DNA from: a virus
Reading direction: 5' to 3' (one strand)
DNA: 24,410 nucleotides
IMG/VR virus record: IMGVR_UViG_3300032278_000116
Location: 1-24,410 of that record
Positions within the stretch are counted from its first letter, which is position 1. Every line of letters starts with the position of its first letter. The translations under genes and the position numbers were made by a program. The notes under the pieces were generated by a model, which saw only the letters and a list, made by a program, of their open reading frames with translations, was not told where the DNA came from and searched no databases. Below are positions 7,527 to 15,013 of this stretch, one piece after another.

Positions 7527-10500
7527 ATGGAGAACAAGTTGAAAATGGAACAGAAAATTCCCTTTGTGAATTTACATGGACACAGTTGTTTTAGCATTTT
7601 TGATGGTCTGGGCTACCCTCAAGAGCATATGGACTTTGCGTTTAGCAATGGCTCCGATGCCCTGGCGCTAACGGATCACGGAAATATGAATGGACTGGCA
7701 TATCAGGTCTTGCACGCTAAGAAGATGCGTGCCGAGGGTAAGAATTTTAAGCCGATTTAAGGCATCGAAGCGTACTTCGTTAAGTCCCTAAGTGAATGGC
7801 GTAGAACCTATGAGAGCCTACAAGAGGTCAAGAAGAAAAAGCGGGCGGCTCAGTCAGCAGCTACAGTTGAAGACGAGGGCGAGACCAAGAGCGGAGAGAA
7901 GGATTTTATTAAGCGTAGGTCTCACTTGATCCTGCTTGCGAAAAATCAAACAGGGTTGAGCAACCTTTTTCAGATTGTCTCCAAATCATATAAGTCGGAG
8001 AACTTTTATCGCTATCCGAGAATCGACTTCGAAATGTTGCGTGAGCATAGCGAGGGGGTGATTGTATCTTCTGCTTGCATGGGCGGCGTTTTGTCACAGG
8101 ACTATTGGATGAGTCGTGACTTCGGAGACGAGGCGATACAGATGGCAATGCAAGAAACGGTCGAACAGTTTCAGGATATTTTCGGTGATGACTTTTTTGG
8201 AGAGTTGCAGTGGAGCAAGACCCCGGAGCAGCATGAGATTAATAAAAATATTATTGCAGTTTCCAAGAAGACCGGGCTCAAACTTATTTCCACGGCTGAC
8301 AGTCACTACCCTAATCCTGATGCGTTCAAGGATAGGGAACTGTATAGGCAACTGGGGTGGCTAGGACGCGCCAAGCCCGGTTACGCGGAAGATGCCCTCC
8401 CGAGTTCCAGAGAAGGATTGGCGTATGAACTCTATCCAAAAAATGGCGACGAGATGTGGGAGGCGTATAAGCGATATTCTTCAGCCGTCGGTGTTGAGTA
8501 CGATGACGAGCTTGTCAGAGAGAGCATTACCATTACTCACAAGATTGCCCACGAACTTATTGAAGACTTCTACCCGGAGACGGCAGTGCGCCTTCCCAAC
8601 TTTGTGGTGCCCGATGGTGATAATGAGACCAGTGCCCTGACAAAGCTTTGCCTTGCGGGTCTCAAGAGTCAGCAGCTTGACGGAAAGCCGCAGTATGTGT
8701 CGAGACTCAAAGAGGAGTTGGACGTTATTAGCGAGCGTGGGTTTAGCAAATACTTTTTAACGATGAAGGCAATAGCAGACAAGGCTACGGGAGTTCAACT
8801 AACCGGCGCTGGTCGAGGTTCCGCTGCGGGTTCGTTAGTAGCATACGTTCTCGGCATCACACAGGTTGACCCGATCAAGTATGGGCTCTTGTTCAGTCGC
8901 TTCTTGCGCAGGGACGCAAAAGACTATCCAGATATTGATTATGACGTTTCGGATCCAATGGCACTTAAGGAACTCTTGATAGAGGAATGGGGAGAGAACA
9001 CAGTGGTTCCAATAACGAATTGGAATACGCTCCAACTTAGATCCTTGGTTAAGGACATCTCAAAGTTCTATGGTATTCCCTTTACCGAGGTGAATCAGGT
9101 AACGGGCAAGATGCTCAAAGAGGCGACACCGAAAGCGAAAAAGAAACATGGGATTACAGCCGGTGTCTACAGCCCGACATTCGAAGAGTTGATGGAATAC
9201 TCTGAATCTCTTCAGAAATTCCTGCGAAAATATCCACAGGTGAAGACTCATGTTAATGCCCTTTACGGACAGGTCCGTTCAGCCTCCAGACATGCTGGCG
9301 GCGTTGTGATCGCAGACGACCTACACAAACACATGCCGTTGATTAATTCGGGCGGCGTGCGTCAAACACCCTGGAGCGAAGGGCAAAACGTCAGACACTT
9401 GGAGCCTCTTGGTTTTATTAAATTTGATATTTTGGGGCTAGCTTCATTGAGGATGGTCGAAGGGTGCATTAGGCAGATATTACAAAGGCATCACGGAGTT
9501 CAGGAGCCGACGTTCGAGGAGATTAAAAAGTATTATGAGGAAAGGCTGCACCCGGATACAATTAATTTTGATGATCAAGATGTGTACGAGAATGTCTTTC
9601 ATCGGGGACGCTGGGCTGGCATCTTTCAGTTTACGGAGAAGGGGGCACAGGGATTCTGCAAGCGAGCGAAGCCGACTTCCATAATTGACTTGGCGGCAAT
9701 TACCTCAATATATCGTCCCGGTCCTTTATCCGCCAATGTACATGATATGTATGTGGGCGCTAAAGAGAACCCCGTTAATATTAAATATGTCCACCCGGTC
9801 GTTGAAGAGGTCACCAATGAAACTTTTGGTTTTCTAATTTTTCAGGAACAGATTGCCCTGCTGGCACATAAGCTGGGCAAGAATCTTTCATTGGACGAGG
9901 GGAATAAACTTCGAAAGCTCTTAACCAAGAAGGGTACGGGCAAAGGGCACGAAGAGAAGACGGCGATTTATGATAAATTTATCGCTGGGTGCCTTGAGAA
10001 GGGTATGATACGTCATCAGGCAGATGGTCTGTGGAGAACTTTTGAATATTTTTCGGGCTACGGGTTTAATAAATCTCATGCCGTTAGCTATAGTATTCTT
10101 AGTTATCAGTGTGCTTGGTTATTCAATTATTATCCTTCCGAGTGGATGGCTGCTTTTTTGGATAAAGAACCAGAGTCCCGCAAAGAGAAAGCGATTGGGA
10201 TCGCCAAGAACATGGGGTTTGACGTCCGAGGGGTCGATATAAATCTTTCGAGCAACACCTGGGACATAGATCCGGGGGACTCAAAAACGCTAGTTCAACC
10301 TCTTAGCTCCATTAAGGGTCTGGGTGAGAAAGCGATAGAACAGATTGTCAATAATAGACCCTTCAACTCGGTAGATCAGTTGTTGTTCAGTGATGGCATT
10401 TCGTATTCGAAGCTGAACAAGAAAGCCCTTGATGTGTTGTGTCGCAGCGGCGCATTGAAAAGCCTAATAGACGACAGGTTTTCAGGGGCGAAACATTTTT

Positions 10501-10955
10501 GGTCAGCGGTAGCGGTTGACAGACCGAAGAGTAAAAAGAAGTTTGAGGATAACATCGATCTTTATGAGCCAGAGGGCAACTTTACAAACGAAGAGTTGGT
10601 TGAAAACTTGGTTAGCCTGACGGGAATTTTTCCCATGCACATGATCATGCGGGACTCCATCAAAGAAAGTCTGGAAGAGAATTGCGTGCCACCTTTGGGT
10701 GAGTGGGATGAGGACATTAACGTGGCTTGGTTTGTACCCAGAGAGGTTCTGGTTAAGAAGACTGTTCGTGGCAGACCATATTATATTATAAAGGTCATAG
10801 ACTCGACGTCTAAGATGAATTCGATTAAGTGCTGGGGCGTCCAGCCAGGGAAGGACAATGTCTTTCTAAATCACCCCTACATGGCTAGGCTTGACTACGA
10901 TGAGCAGTGGGGCTTTAGCGCAAAAGGGCTGAAGAATTTTCGGCTCCTGGGTTAA
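7527..10955 (+). CDS. dnaE: DNA polymerase III alpha subunit (family C), interrupted by in-frame TAA
   Basis: Replicative family C polymerase; 1142 codons including one internal TAA at 7758-7760 (codon 78). Before the stop: the PHP domain start with NLHGHSCFSIFDG (H17, H19) and ALTDHGNMNG (D50, H51). After it, in the same frame: GIEAYFV, RRSHLILLAKNQTG and STADSHYPNPDAF, completing the PHP metal site. The palm has GAGRGSAAGSLVAY and PDIDYD (8928-8945), and the third catalytic Asp lies in KFDILGLASL. STYRPG-like SIYRPGPLS, FQEQIALLA and the GYGFNKSHAVSYS fingers region are all present. A helix-hairpin-helix (IKGLGEKAIEQIV) and an OB-like end follow. The intact HxH/DH/E/DxH PHP ligands suggest proofreading activity within this chain. 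No SD precedes ATG 7527; GGAG at 7529-7532 could serve TTG 7539 or ATG 7545. Without readthrough, TTG 7926 is the first in-frame start after the stop, which would lose the PHP metal ligands. Confidence 0.92.
7758..7760 (+). other. In-frame TAA within the polymerase PHP domain
   Basis: The TAA lies exactly where family members read KPI-x-GIE-Y: the frame gives FKPI, stop, GIEAYFV. The reading frame is unbroken for 55 codons between this stop and TTG 7926, and those codons are conserved in kind. TAA also ends about half the genes in this window, so general recoding of TAA is not plausible. A nonsense mutation, sequence error or local readthrough remain possible. Confidence 0.9.
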
Positions 10956-10978
10956 AATAAGAAACGGAGAAATATTTT

Positions 10979-11470
10979 ATGACTATCAGATATCCCTCAA
11001 GGCATAAGCCCTACCCAACCTTGAAGGTTTTTAGGATTAGGGAGGGTGCAAAGTTGCCAGTACGAGCACACCCATCGGACGCGGGCATGGATTTGTTTTA
11101 TTGTCCGAATGACAGTGCCTCCAGAGAGGTTAATTTTATGCCAGGACAGAATTGGGTTTTGCCAACGGGCTTAAAGATTTCAATTCCAGAGGGTTTTATG
11201 TTGCAGATTATGAACAAGTCAGGGATTGCCAGCAAGAAGACTTTGGTGACTGGTGCATGTGTCGTTGACAGCGGTTACGATGGGGAGGTTTTTATAGATC
11301 TCCACAACATTGGCAACGACAACCAGAGGGTCGTAGAGGGTCAGAAAATTGCACAGGCTGTTTTGGTTCCCATTGTTGTACCCAGCCTTGAAGAGATCGA
11401 GGAAGATAATATTTACGGGAAGTCTACCGTCCGAGGCGCAGGTGGCTTCGGCTCCACGGGAGACACATGA
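10979..11470 (+). CDS. dut: dUTPase (deoxyuridine triphosphatase)
   Basis: Hydrolyses dUTP to dUMP, which keeps uracil out of DNA and feeds thymidylate synthesis. The 163 residues contain all five motifs of trimeric dUTPases in order: SDAGMDLF, NKSGIASKKTL (the usual Arg-Ser-Gly is Lys-Ser-Gly here), VVDSGYDGEVFIDLHN, GQKIAQAVLVPI and the C-terminal arm RGAGGFGSTG. GGAGA precedes ATG 10979 at a normal distance. It is 23 bases after the polymerase gene and one base before the thioredoxin-like gene, so it is part of the same operon. An N-terminal extension of about 15 residues precedes the family core. Confidence 0.93.
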   Translation: MTIRYPSRHKPYPTLKVFRIREGAKLPVRAHPSDAGMDLFYCPNDSASREVNFMPGQNWVLPTGLKISIPEGFMLQIMNKSGIASKKTLVTGACVVDSGYDGEVFIDLHNIGNDNQRVVEGQKIAQAVLVPIVVPSLEEIEEDNIYGKSTVRGAGGFGSTGDT

Positions 11471-11471
11471 T

Positions 11472-11858
11472 ATGATTAAGAAAATTGAAGAGTCTAACTT
11501 TAATAGTGAAATAATGGATACGGCGCAGCCGAGTGTCTTGTTGTTCAAGAATGAAGATTGTCATTGGTGTAGTGCTCTGGACCCGGTATACAAGAGTCTG
11601 TCGGGTAAGTATAAGAAGATCTTTGCGTTTTACGAAACAGATTATCGAGCCAATATGGGACTGGCGGAACTCTTGGAAGCGGATGGCTCGCCAACTATTT
11701 TTATTTTTACTGACGAGCCGTATGGAGAAGGCGAAGATCGAAGCCGCAATGTCGTAGAGGTTCCATTTCCAGAGGAGCCCCCCGAAACTGGTTACTCGGC
11801 TGAGATACTGGAAGAATATTTGGATTACTGTGCCCCCATGGAGGATAATAATGGATAA
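11472..11858 (+). CDS. Thioredoxin-like protein with CHWC active site
   Basis: A 128-residue protein from ATG 11472, one base after the dUTPase stop; the longer in-frame ORF from 11349 would run inside dut. The thioredoxin fold is indicated by the strand SVLLFKNEDCHWCSAL with a CxxC redox pair at the head of a helix, a second strand (KIFAFYETDY), and GSPTIFIF carrying the cis-Pro after a Ser. CHWC is intermediate between thioredoxin (CGPC) and other oxidoreductases such as DsbA-like or glutaredoxin-like proteins. There is no signal peptide, so it acts in the cytoplasm and may recycle the class II reductase's C-terminal thiols. The acidic tail is not part of the usual fold. Confidence 0.82.
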   Translation: MIKKIEESNFNSEIMDTAQPSVLLFKNEDCHWCSALDPVYKSLSGKYKKIFAFYETDYRANMGLAELLEADGSPTIFIFTDEPYGEGEDRSRNVVEVPFPEEPPETGYSAEILEEYLDYCAPMEDNNG

Positions 11859-12315
11859 GACAACGCAAAATTTAATGTTCAGTTCAAAGAGTTCGGAGTG
11901 GGAGACGCCCGGTGATTTCTTTCGCAGGCTTGATGAAAAGTACAACTTTAATTTGGATCCGTGTGCGTCACCCGCTTCGGCAAAGTGTTCAAATTATTAT
12001 ACCAAGAGCGATGATGGCTTGTCGAGGGATTGGGGCGGCAGTGTCGTCTTTATGAATCCCCCGTATGGCCGGGAGATTAAAAGCTGGCTTAGGAAGGCGT
12101 GGGAAGAGGGATGCAAACCGAAGACAACCGTTGTGTGCCTGATCCCCGCCAGGACTGACACGAAATGGTGGCATGAGTATTGCATGAAAGCCGAGAAGAT
12201 TTATTTTGTGAAGGGAAGGTTGAAGTTCGGAAATTCAAACAACTCTGCACCGTTTCCTTCTGCCGTGGTGGTATTCAATTCGAACACCAAGCCACCTTCC
12301 ATGGGCACGATATGA
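11851..12315 (+). CDS. dam: Phage-type DNA N6-adenine methyltransferase (Dam family)
   Basis: A 154-residue protein from ATG 11851, with GAGG ten bases upstream. It matches the compact phage Dam family (PF05869 type): the opening SSEWETPGDFFRRLDEKY, then NLDPCASP, then the catalytic NPPY in VFMNPPYGREIKSWLRKA, followed by TTVVCLIPARTDTKWWHEY, and FVKGRLKFGNSNNSAPFPSAV, all in the usual order. The enzyme would use S-adenosylmethionine to methylate adenine, possibly GATC, to protect phage DNA from restriction or to mark it. No partner endonuclease is adjacent. It overlaps both neighbours, by 8 and 4 bases. Confidence 0.9.
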   Translation: MDKTTQNLMFSSKSSEWETPGDFFRRLDEKYNFNLDPCASPASAKCSNYYTKSDDGLSRDWGGSVVFMNPPYGREIKSWLRKAWEEGCKPKTTVVCLIPARTDTKWWHEYCMKAEKIYFVKGRLKFGNSNNSAPFPSAVVVFNSNTKPPSMGTI

Positions 12316-13313
12316 ATAAGGCTTACACCTACGACGACGTGCTGTTGATTCCTCAGTATTCTGATATTAGAACCAGATCGGAGGTGGATATTTCGGGTCG
12401 CCTGGGGGACATACCCCTGGACATTCCAATAATTTCTAGTCCCATGGACACGGTCACCGAGGTTTCAATGGCTACGGCAATGCGGACCAATGGCGGCACC
12501 GGGGTTATACATCGGTATAACAGTATTCCCGACCAGTGCGATATGGTCTTCGATGCGCAACCGAATGTTGGCGCGGCTGTCGGGGTCACTGGAGATTTTC
12601 TGGAAAGGGCTTTAGCTTTGTGCGATGCTGGTGCTAATTTTATATGTGTCGACGTGGCACATGGTCATCACATCTTAATGAAGGAGGCTCTAGGGGTACT
12701 TAGAACAAAGTTGCCCGTGGGTTATCATATCATGGCAGGCAACGTCGCGACCCTGGAGGGCTTTAACGACTTGGCTGATTGGGGGGCAAGCTCTATAAGG
12801 TGTAATATCGGCGGCGGTAGCATATGCACAACTAGAGTTCAGACAGGTCATGGCATGCCAGGGCTTCAGACGATACTTGAGTGCGCGAGATCAGATAGGT
12901 CCGCGCAAATTATTGCAGACGGTGGTATAAAGAATGCGGGTGATGCCGTCAAGGCGTTAGCTGCAGGTGCTGACTTTGTAATGCTGGGCTCTCTCTTGGC
13001 GGGAACGGACGAAGCACCCGGTGTGACTTTTGAAACTACAGCAGGCAGGAAATATAAACAGTACCGTGGGATGGCTTCGAAGGAGGCGCAGCATGACTGG
13101 CGGGGAAGAGCCGCCAGCATGGAGGGTGTGGCGGCAACCATTGATTACAAAGGTCCCGTCCGTAATATACTTGCCCTGTTGAAGAATAATATTCTTAGTG
13201 GACTCTCTTATTCGGGAGCTAGAAATATTAAAGAGCTACAAGCTTATGCGAAATTCATCGTTCAAACGGGTGCATCTCAAGTCGAGAGCACAAGTCATAT
13301 TTTGTTGAGATAG
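12312..13313 (+). CDS. IMP dehydrogenase / GMP reductase family enzyme, no CBS domains
   Basis: A 333-residue TIM-barrel enzyme of purine nucleotide interconversion, starting at ATG 12312 in an ATGA overlap with dam. It opens with [20 protein letters not shown]; the mobile catalytic loop is GGGSICTTR with Cys172 (the family usually has GPGS). [27 protein letters not shown] binds phosphate. The regulatory CBS pair normally inserted after residue 100 is absent. The segment YRGMAS resembles IMPDH, but the flap after it is short ([19 protein letters not shown]) and has no Arg-Tyr dyad, more like GMP reductase. Either making XMP for GTP or turning GMP to IMP is possible; context in a dNTP module fits both. 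I place it at family level only. Confidence 0.88.
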   Translation: MNKAYTYDDVLLIPQYSDIRTRSEVDISGRLGDIPLDIPIISSPMDTVTEVSMATAMRTNGGTGVIHRYNSIPDQCDMVFDAQPNVGAAVGVTGDFLERALALCDAGANFICVDVAHGHHILMKEALGVLRTKLPVGYHIMAGNVATLEGFNDLADWGASSIRCNIGGGSICTTRVQTGHGMPGLQTILECARSDRSAQIIADGGIKNAGDAVKALAAGADFVMLGSLLAGTDEAPGVTFETTAGRKYKQYRGMASKEAQHDWRGRAASMEGVAATIDYKGPVRNILALLKNNILSGLSYSGARNIKELQAYAKFIVQTGASQVESTSHILLR

Positions 13314-13316
13314 ACG

Positions 13317-13643
13317 ATGGCTTGTGGCAAGGATACAAAAAAAGTAGTTTTTTATGAGAACGAAAAAAGGCACGCCGATTTTAAGATTAGATTACACTAT
13401 GATGGTTTAGGTCAGTCGGAATTTTTTCGAGCTATCATTGCTGGCTACATCAATCAGGATGAGGGTTTGCTAAATTATATTGCAAGGTATCAGGAAGAGC
13501 ACGGTAAGCACAGCAAGGCGAAGAGGGCTGAATCAAAAAAGCTTTTGGCGACTGGTGCCGAGGTGTCTAAAAAGTTTGGACTAGAGAAGCGAGACATAGA
13601 AAATATATTTGATTTATTGGAAAAGGAGAATCCTGATTTATGA
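13317..13643 (+). CDS. Possible ribbon-helix-helix DNA-binding protein
   Basis: A 108-residue protein. KKVVFYENEKRHADFKIRLH reads as a beta strand followed by DGLGQSEFFRAIIAGYINQD, a helix-turn-helix with the spacing seen in ribbon-helix-helix (MetJ/Arc) folds. The remainder is helical and Lys/Glu-rich, ending with a KFGLEKRDIENIFDLLEK helix. The Ser-Phe-Phe-Arg helix plus short strand is suggestive, not diagnostic. It lies in an ATGA overlap (stop TGA at 13641-13643) with the sigma region 4-like gene, so the two DNA-binding candidates are probably made together. Transcriptional regulation of phage genes is the leading guess. Confidence 0.75.
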   Translation: MACGKDTKKVVFYENEKRHADFKIRLHYDGLGQSEFFRAIIAGYINQDEGLLNYIARYQEEHGKHSKAKRAESKKLLATGAEVSKKFGLEKRDIENIFDLLEKENPDL

Positions 13644-13915
13644 AGTGTGTGAAAGAATGTAAAAGTACGGGGACATCGTGTACCCAAAAAGAGTGTAGGT
13701 ACTGGATTGATTACGACGATGATCGTAATTGTACCATGATCGCAATTGAGTCTAGCCAGGGTGGTATGACCCTACGAGAGGTGGCTAAGAGAATGCAGAT
13801 TAGTTTTGTGCGAGTCAAACAAATAGAAGATGCGGCTTTGGTTAAGCTGGCAAAGCGGCTTAGTGCGGATTGCAATGTTCCCCTTAGTGAGTTGAAGAGT
13901 TTATTGTGCCCTTAA
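13640..13915 (+). CDS. Small Cys-rich protein with sigma70 region 4-like helix-turn-helix
   Basis: A 91-residue protein. Residues 43-74 match region 4.2 of sigma70 factors closely: MTLREVAKRMQISFVRVKQI, then EDAALVKLAKRL, the pattern that reads the -35 element and contacts the RNA polymerase flap. The N-terminus has five cysteines (C3, C7, C14, C19, C31) in about 30 residues, which could bind zinc or an iron-sulphur cluster. There is no region 2, so it cannot open promoters alone; it could redirect host polymerase or act as an anti-sigma or appropriation-type factor. The start at ATG 13640 overlaps the previous stop. It ends the polymerase operon. Confidence 0.85.
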   Translation: MKCVKECKSTGTSCTQKECRYWIDYDDDRNCTMIAIESSQGGMTLREVAKRMQISFVRVKQIEDAALVKLAKRLSADCNVPLSELKSLLCP

Positions 13916-14030
13916 AGGTTCCTTTTTCGATATTACTAGCTACTTAGTATGAAGCTGCAAAACGGGTCATTTTTTCCATTTTGGGTTTCTAATGACTATT
14001 TAAAGTACCATGGTATAAGGAGATTACAAA
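13916..14030 (+). other. Intergenic stretch of 115 bases
   Basis: No gene. AT-rich, with a weak inverted repeat TACTA...TAGTA near 13932-13950 and pyrimidine runs at 13921-13926 and 13970-13976. No hairpin good enough for an intrinsic terminator and no convincing pair of promoter hexamers. TGGTATAAGGAG just before the next gene holds its ribosome binding site (AAGGAG). Confidence 0.5.
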
Positions 14031-14522
14031 ATGGGCAAGAAGACGAGATTAGACGAAGTTACTGTACGTCGGTTTATGAAGCTTGCAGAGCTAGACCGCG
14101 TTGTCGCAGAGAAGTTTTTTAGTGAACAGGAAGAGGAGGAGGTACCCGTCGAGGATCCTGCCGCCGAGGAGGTACCCGTCGAGGATCCTGCCGCCGAAGA
14201 TCCTGCCGCTGAAGAAGCCCCTGCCGAAGGCGAGGCTGGACCTGAAGAGGTGGAAATGGCTGAGCGTGTGGCGAGTGCCGTGATGGTTGCTCTTGAAGAC
14301 GAGCTTGGAGTTAGCACCGACGTTGCCGTTCCCGAGGAGGGCGGTGAGGAAGAGGTTGCTGTTGAAGAGCCACCCGTCGAAGAACTCCCAGGTGAGGAAG
14401 AGATTGCTCCCGAGGAGGATCTTCCACTACAGGAGCGAGTTGTTAACGAGGTGACTCGTCGAGTTGCGCATCGCCTGCTTAAACTCAAGAAGGGCAAGAC
14501 GAAACGACGCTCCAGGCGATAA
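14031..14522 (+). CDS. Acidic Glu/Pro-rich protein, possible head or scaffold protein
   Basis: A 163-residue protein with three parts: a basic/amphipathic head (LDEVTVRRFMKLAELDRVV), a long acidic, Pro/Ala/Glu-rich middle (about 37-140), and a strongly basic tail (LLKLKKGKTKRRSRR). Its middle includes the decapeptide EEVPVEDPAA twice, made by a perfect 30-bp tandem repeat, and a third partial copy (EDPAA). Acidic middle plus basic end recalls prohead core or internal head proteins of T4-type phages, but no homology is visible. AAGGAGATTACAAA precedes ATG 14031. The very different base composition of the acidic part reflects the Glu/Pro codons. Function unknown. Confidence 0.78.
   Translation: MGKKTRLDEVTVRRFMKLAELDRVVAEKFFSEQEEEEVPVEDPAAEEVPVEDPAAEDPAAEEAPAEGEAGPEEVEMAERVASAVMVALEDELGVSTDVAVPEEGGEEEVAVEEPPVEELPGEEEIAPEEDLPLQERVVNEVTRRVAHRLLKLKKGKTKRRSRR
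14136..14195 (+). repeat. Perfect 30-bp tandem repeat, two copies
   Basis: The units at 14136-14165 and 14166-14195 are identical and in frame, each encoding EEVPVEDPAA. A partial third unit (EDPAA) follows with a few base differences (14196-14210). Exact identity over 30 bases suggests a recent duplication by slippage. Confidence 0.95.
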
Positions 14523-14551
14523 GTATCCCCGCCGAAGAGAGAGTTTATATA

Positions 14552-14581
14552 TTGAAAGCCGTTTTGATTCCGTGTTATAAT
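14552..14581 (+). promoter_or_regulatory. Sigma70-type promoter before the membrane protein gene
   Basis: TTGAAA (14552-14557), an 18-base spacer, then perfect TATAAT (14576-14581). It lies in the 95-base gap after the acidic protein gene, 36 bases before ATG 14618. It would drive the cluster to about 20278. Confidence 0.72.
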
Positions 14582-14617
14582 GAGGATTGAGGCGGCTTCT
14601 TTTATGTGAGGTGAAAC

Positions 14618-15013
14618 ATGAGCGAGATAATTGTGGCGGGGTTGTGGTTTTTGGCAGGAGCTTTGCTTTACAAGGGCTTCAGTTACATGATAGACTTGGG
14701 CGCTCGTGCGTTGTTCGCGAAGGCTCTTCTTGTAGATGCCTTGCAACTAGCTCTTATTATGGTAGAAGATGTTTCCACTGCGCGAGCACTGAAGTACTCG
14801 CAGATGGAGGGGGCAAACCTCGATGAAAAAGATATTAAGTTAGTCAAGGCATTCGACGAAGCGGCGATGAAAAGCTGGCAAACGGCAGTTATTCGTAAAA
14901 TAATTGCAACCTTCCCTAAACAATACAGCGGACTAATTACTTTTGATGATTGGCAGGGTGCAATGGACACCTTGAACAAGGAAGTCAAAAGAGGAGAAAC
15001 GAAATGGACTTAG
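14618..15013 (+). CDS. Small protein with one N-terminal membrane segment
   Basis: A 131-residue protein. Residues 4-20 (IIVAGLWFLAGALLYKG) form a probable transmembrane or membrane-inserting helix directly at the N-terminus, followed by further amphipathic helices (ALFAKALLVDALQLALIM) and a charged helical C-terminus. It could be a single-pass protein with a cytoplasmic C-terminal part. GAGGTGAAAC gives a good ribosome binding site. The end overlaps the next gene by 10 bases. It is not recognised; a role in virion structure, membrane anchoring or lysis is conceivable, and the presence of an endolysin three genes later does not settle it. Confidence 0.72.
   Translation: MSEIIVAGLWFLAGALLYKGFSYMIDLGARALFAKALLVDALQLALIMVEDVSTARALKYSQMEGANLDEKDIKLVKAFDEAAMKSWQTAVIRKIIATFPKQYSGLITFDDWQGAMDTLNKEVKRGETKWT

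Noticed and set aside
7758-7760. Genome-wide recoding of TAA as a sense codon
   Set aside because: About half the genes in the window end in TAA just before the next gene's start, so TAA works as a stop here.
7758-7926. Intron, intein or inserted element splitting the polymerase gene
   Set aside because: There is no extra sequence: conserved polymerase codons continue directly after the TAA in the same frame.
11424-11945. 173-codon minus-strand open frame
   Set aside because: Covers dut, the thioredoxin-like gene and dam, all with clear motifs on the + strand.
13916-13945. Terminator after the sigma-4-like gene (AAAGGTTCCTTTTT)
   Set aside because: The inverted repeat would leave a two-base loop and is AT-rich; too weak to call.
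13981-14016. Promoter before the acidic protein gene
   Set aside because: TTGGGT/TAAAGT and TGACTA/TATAAG pairs have poor hexamers or 15-base spacing; not above chance.
14024-14746. 240-codon minus-strand open frame
   Set aside because: It is the antisense of the acidic repeat gene; its Ser-rich low-complexity product reflects Glu/Pro codons on the + strand and it has no ribosome binding site or family features.
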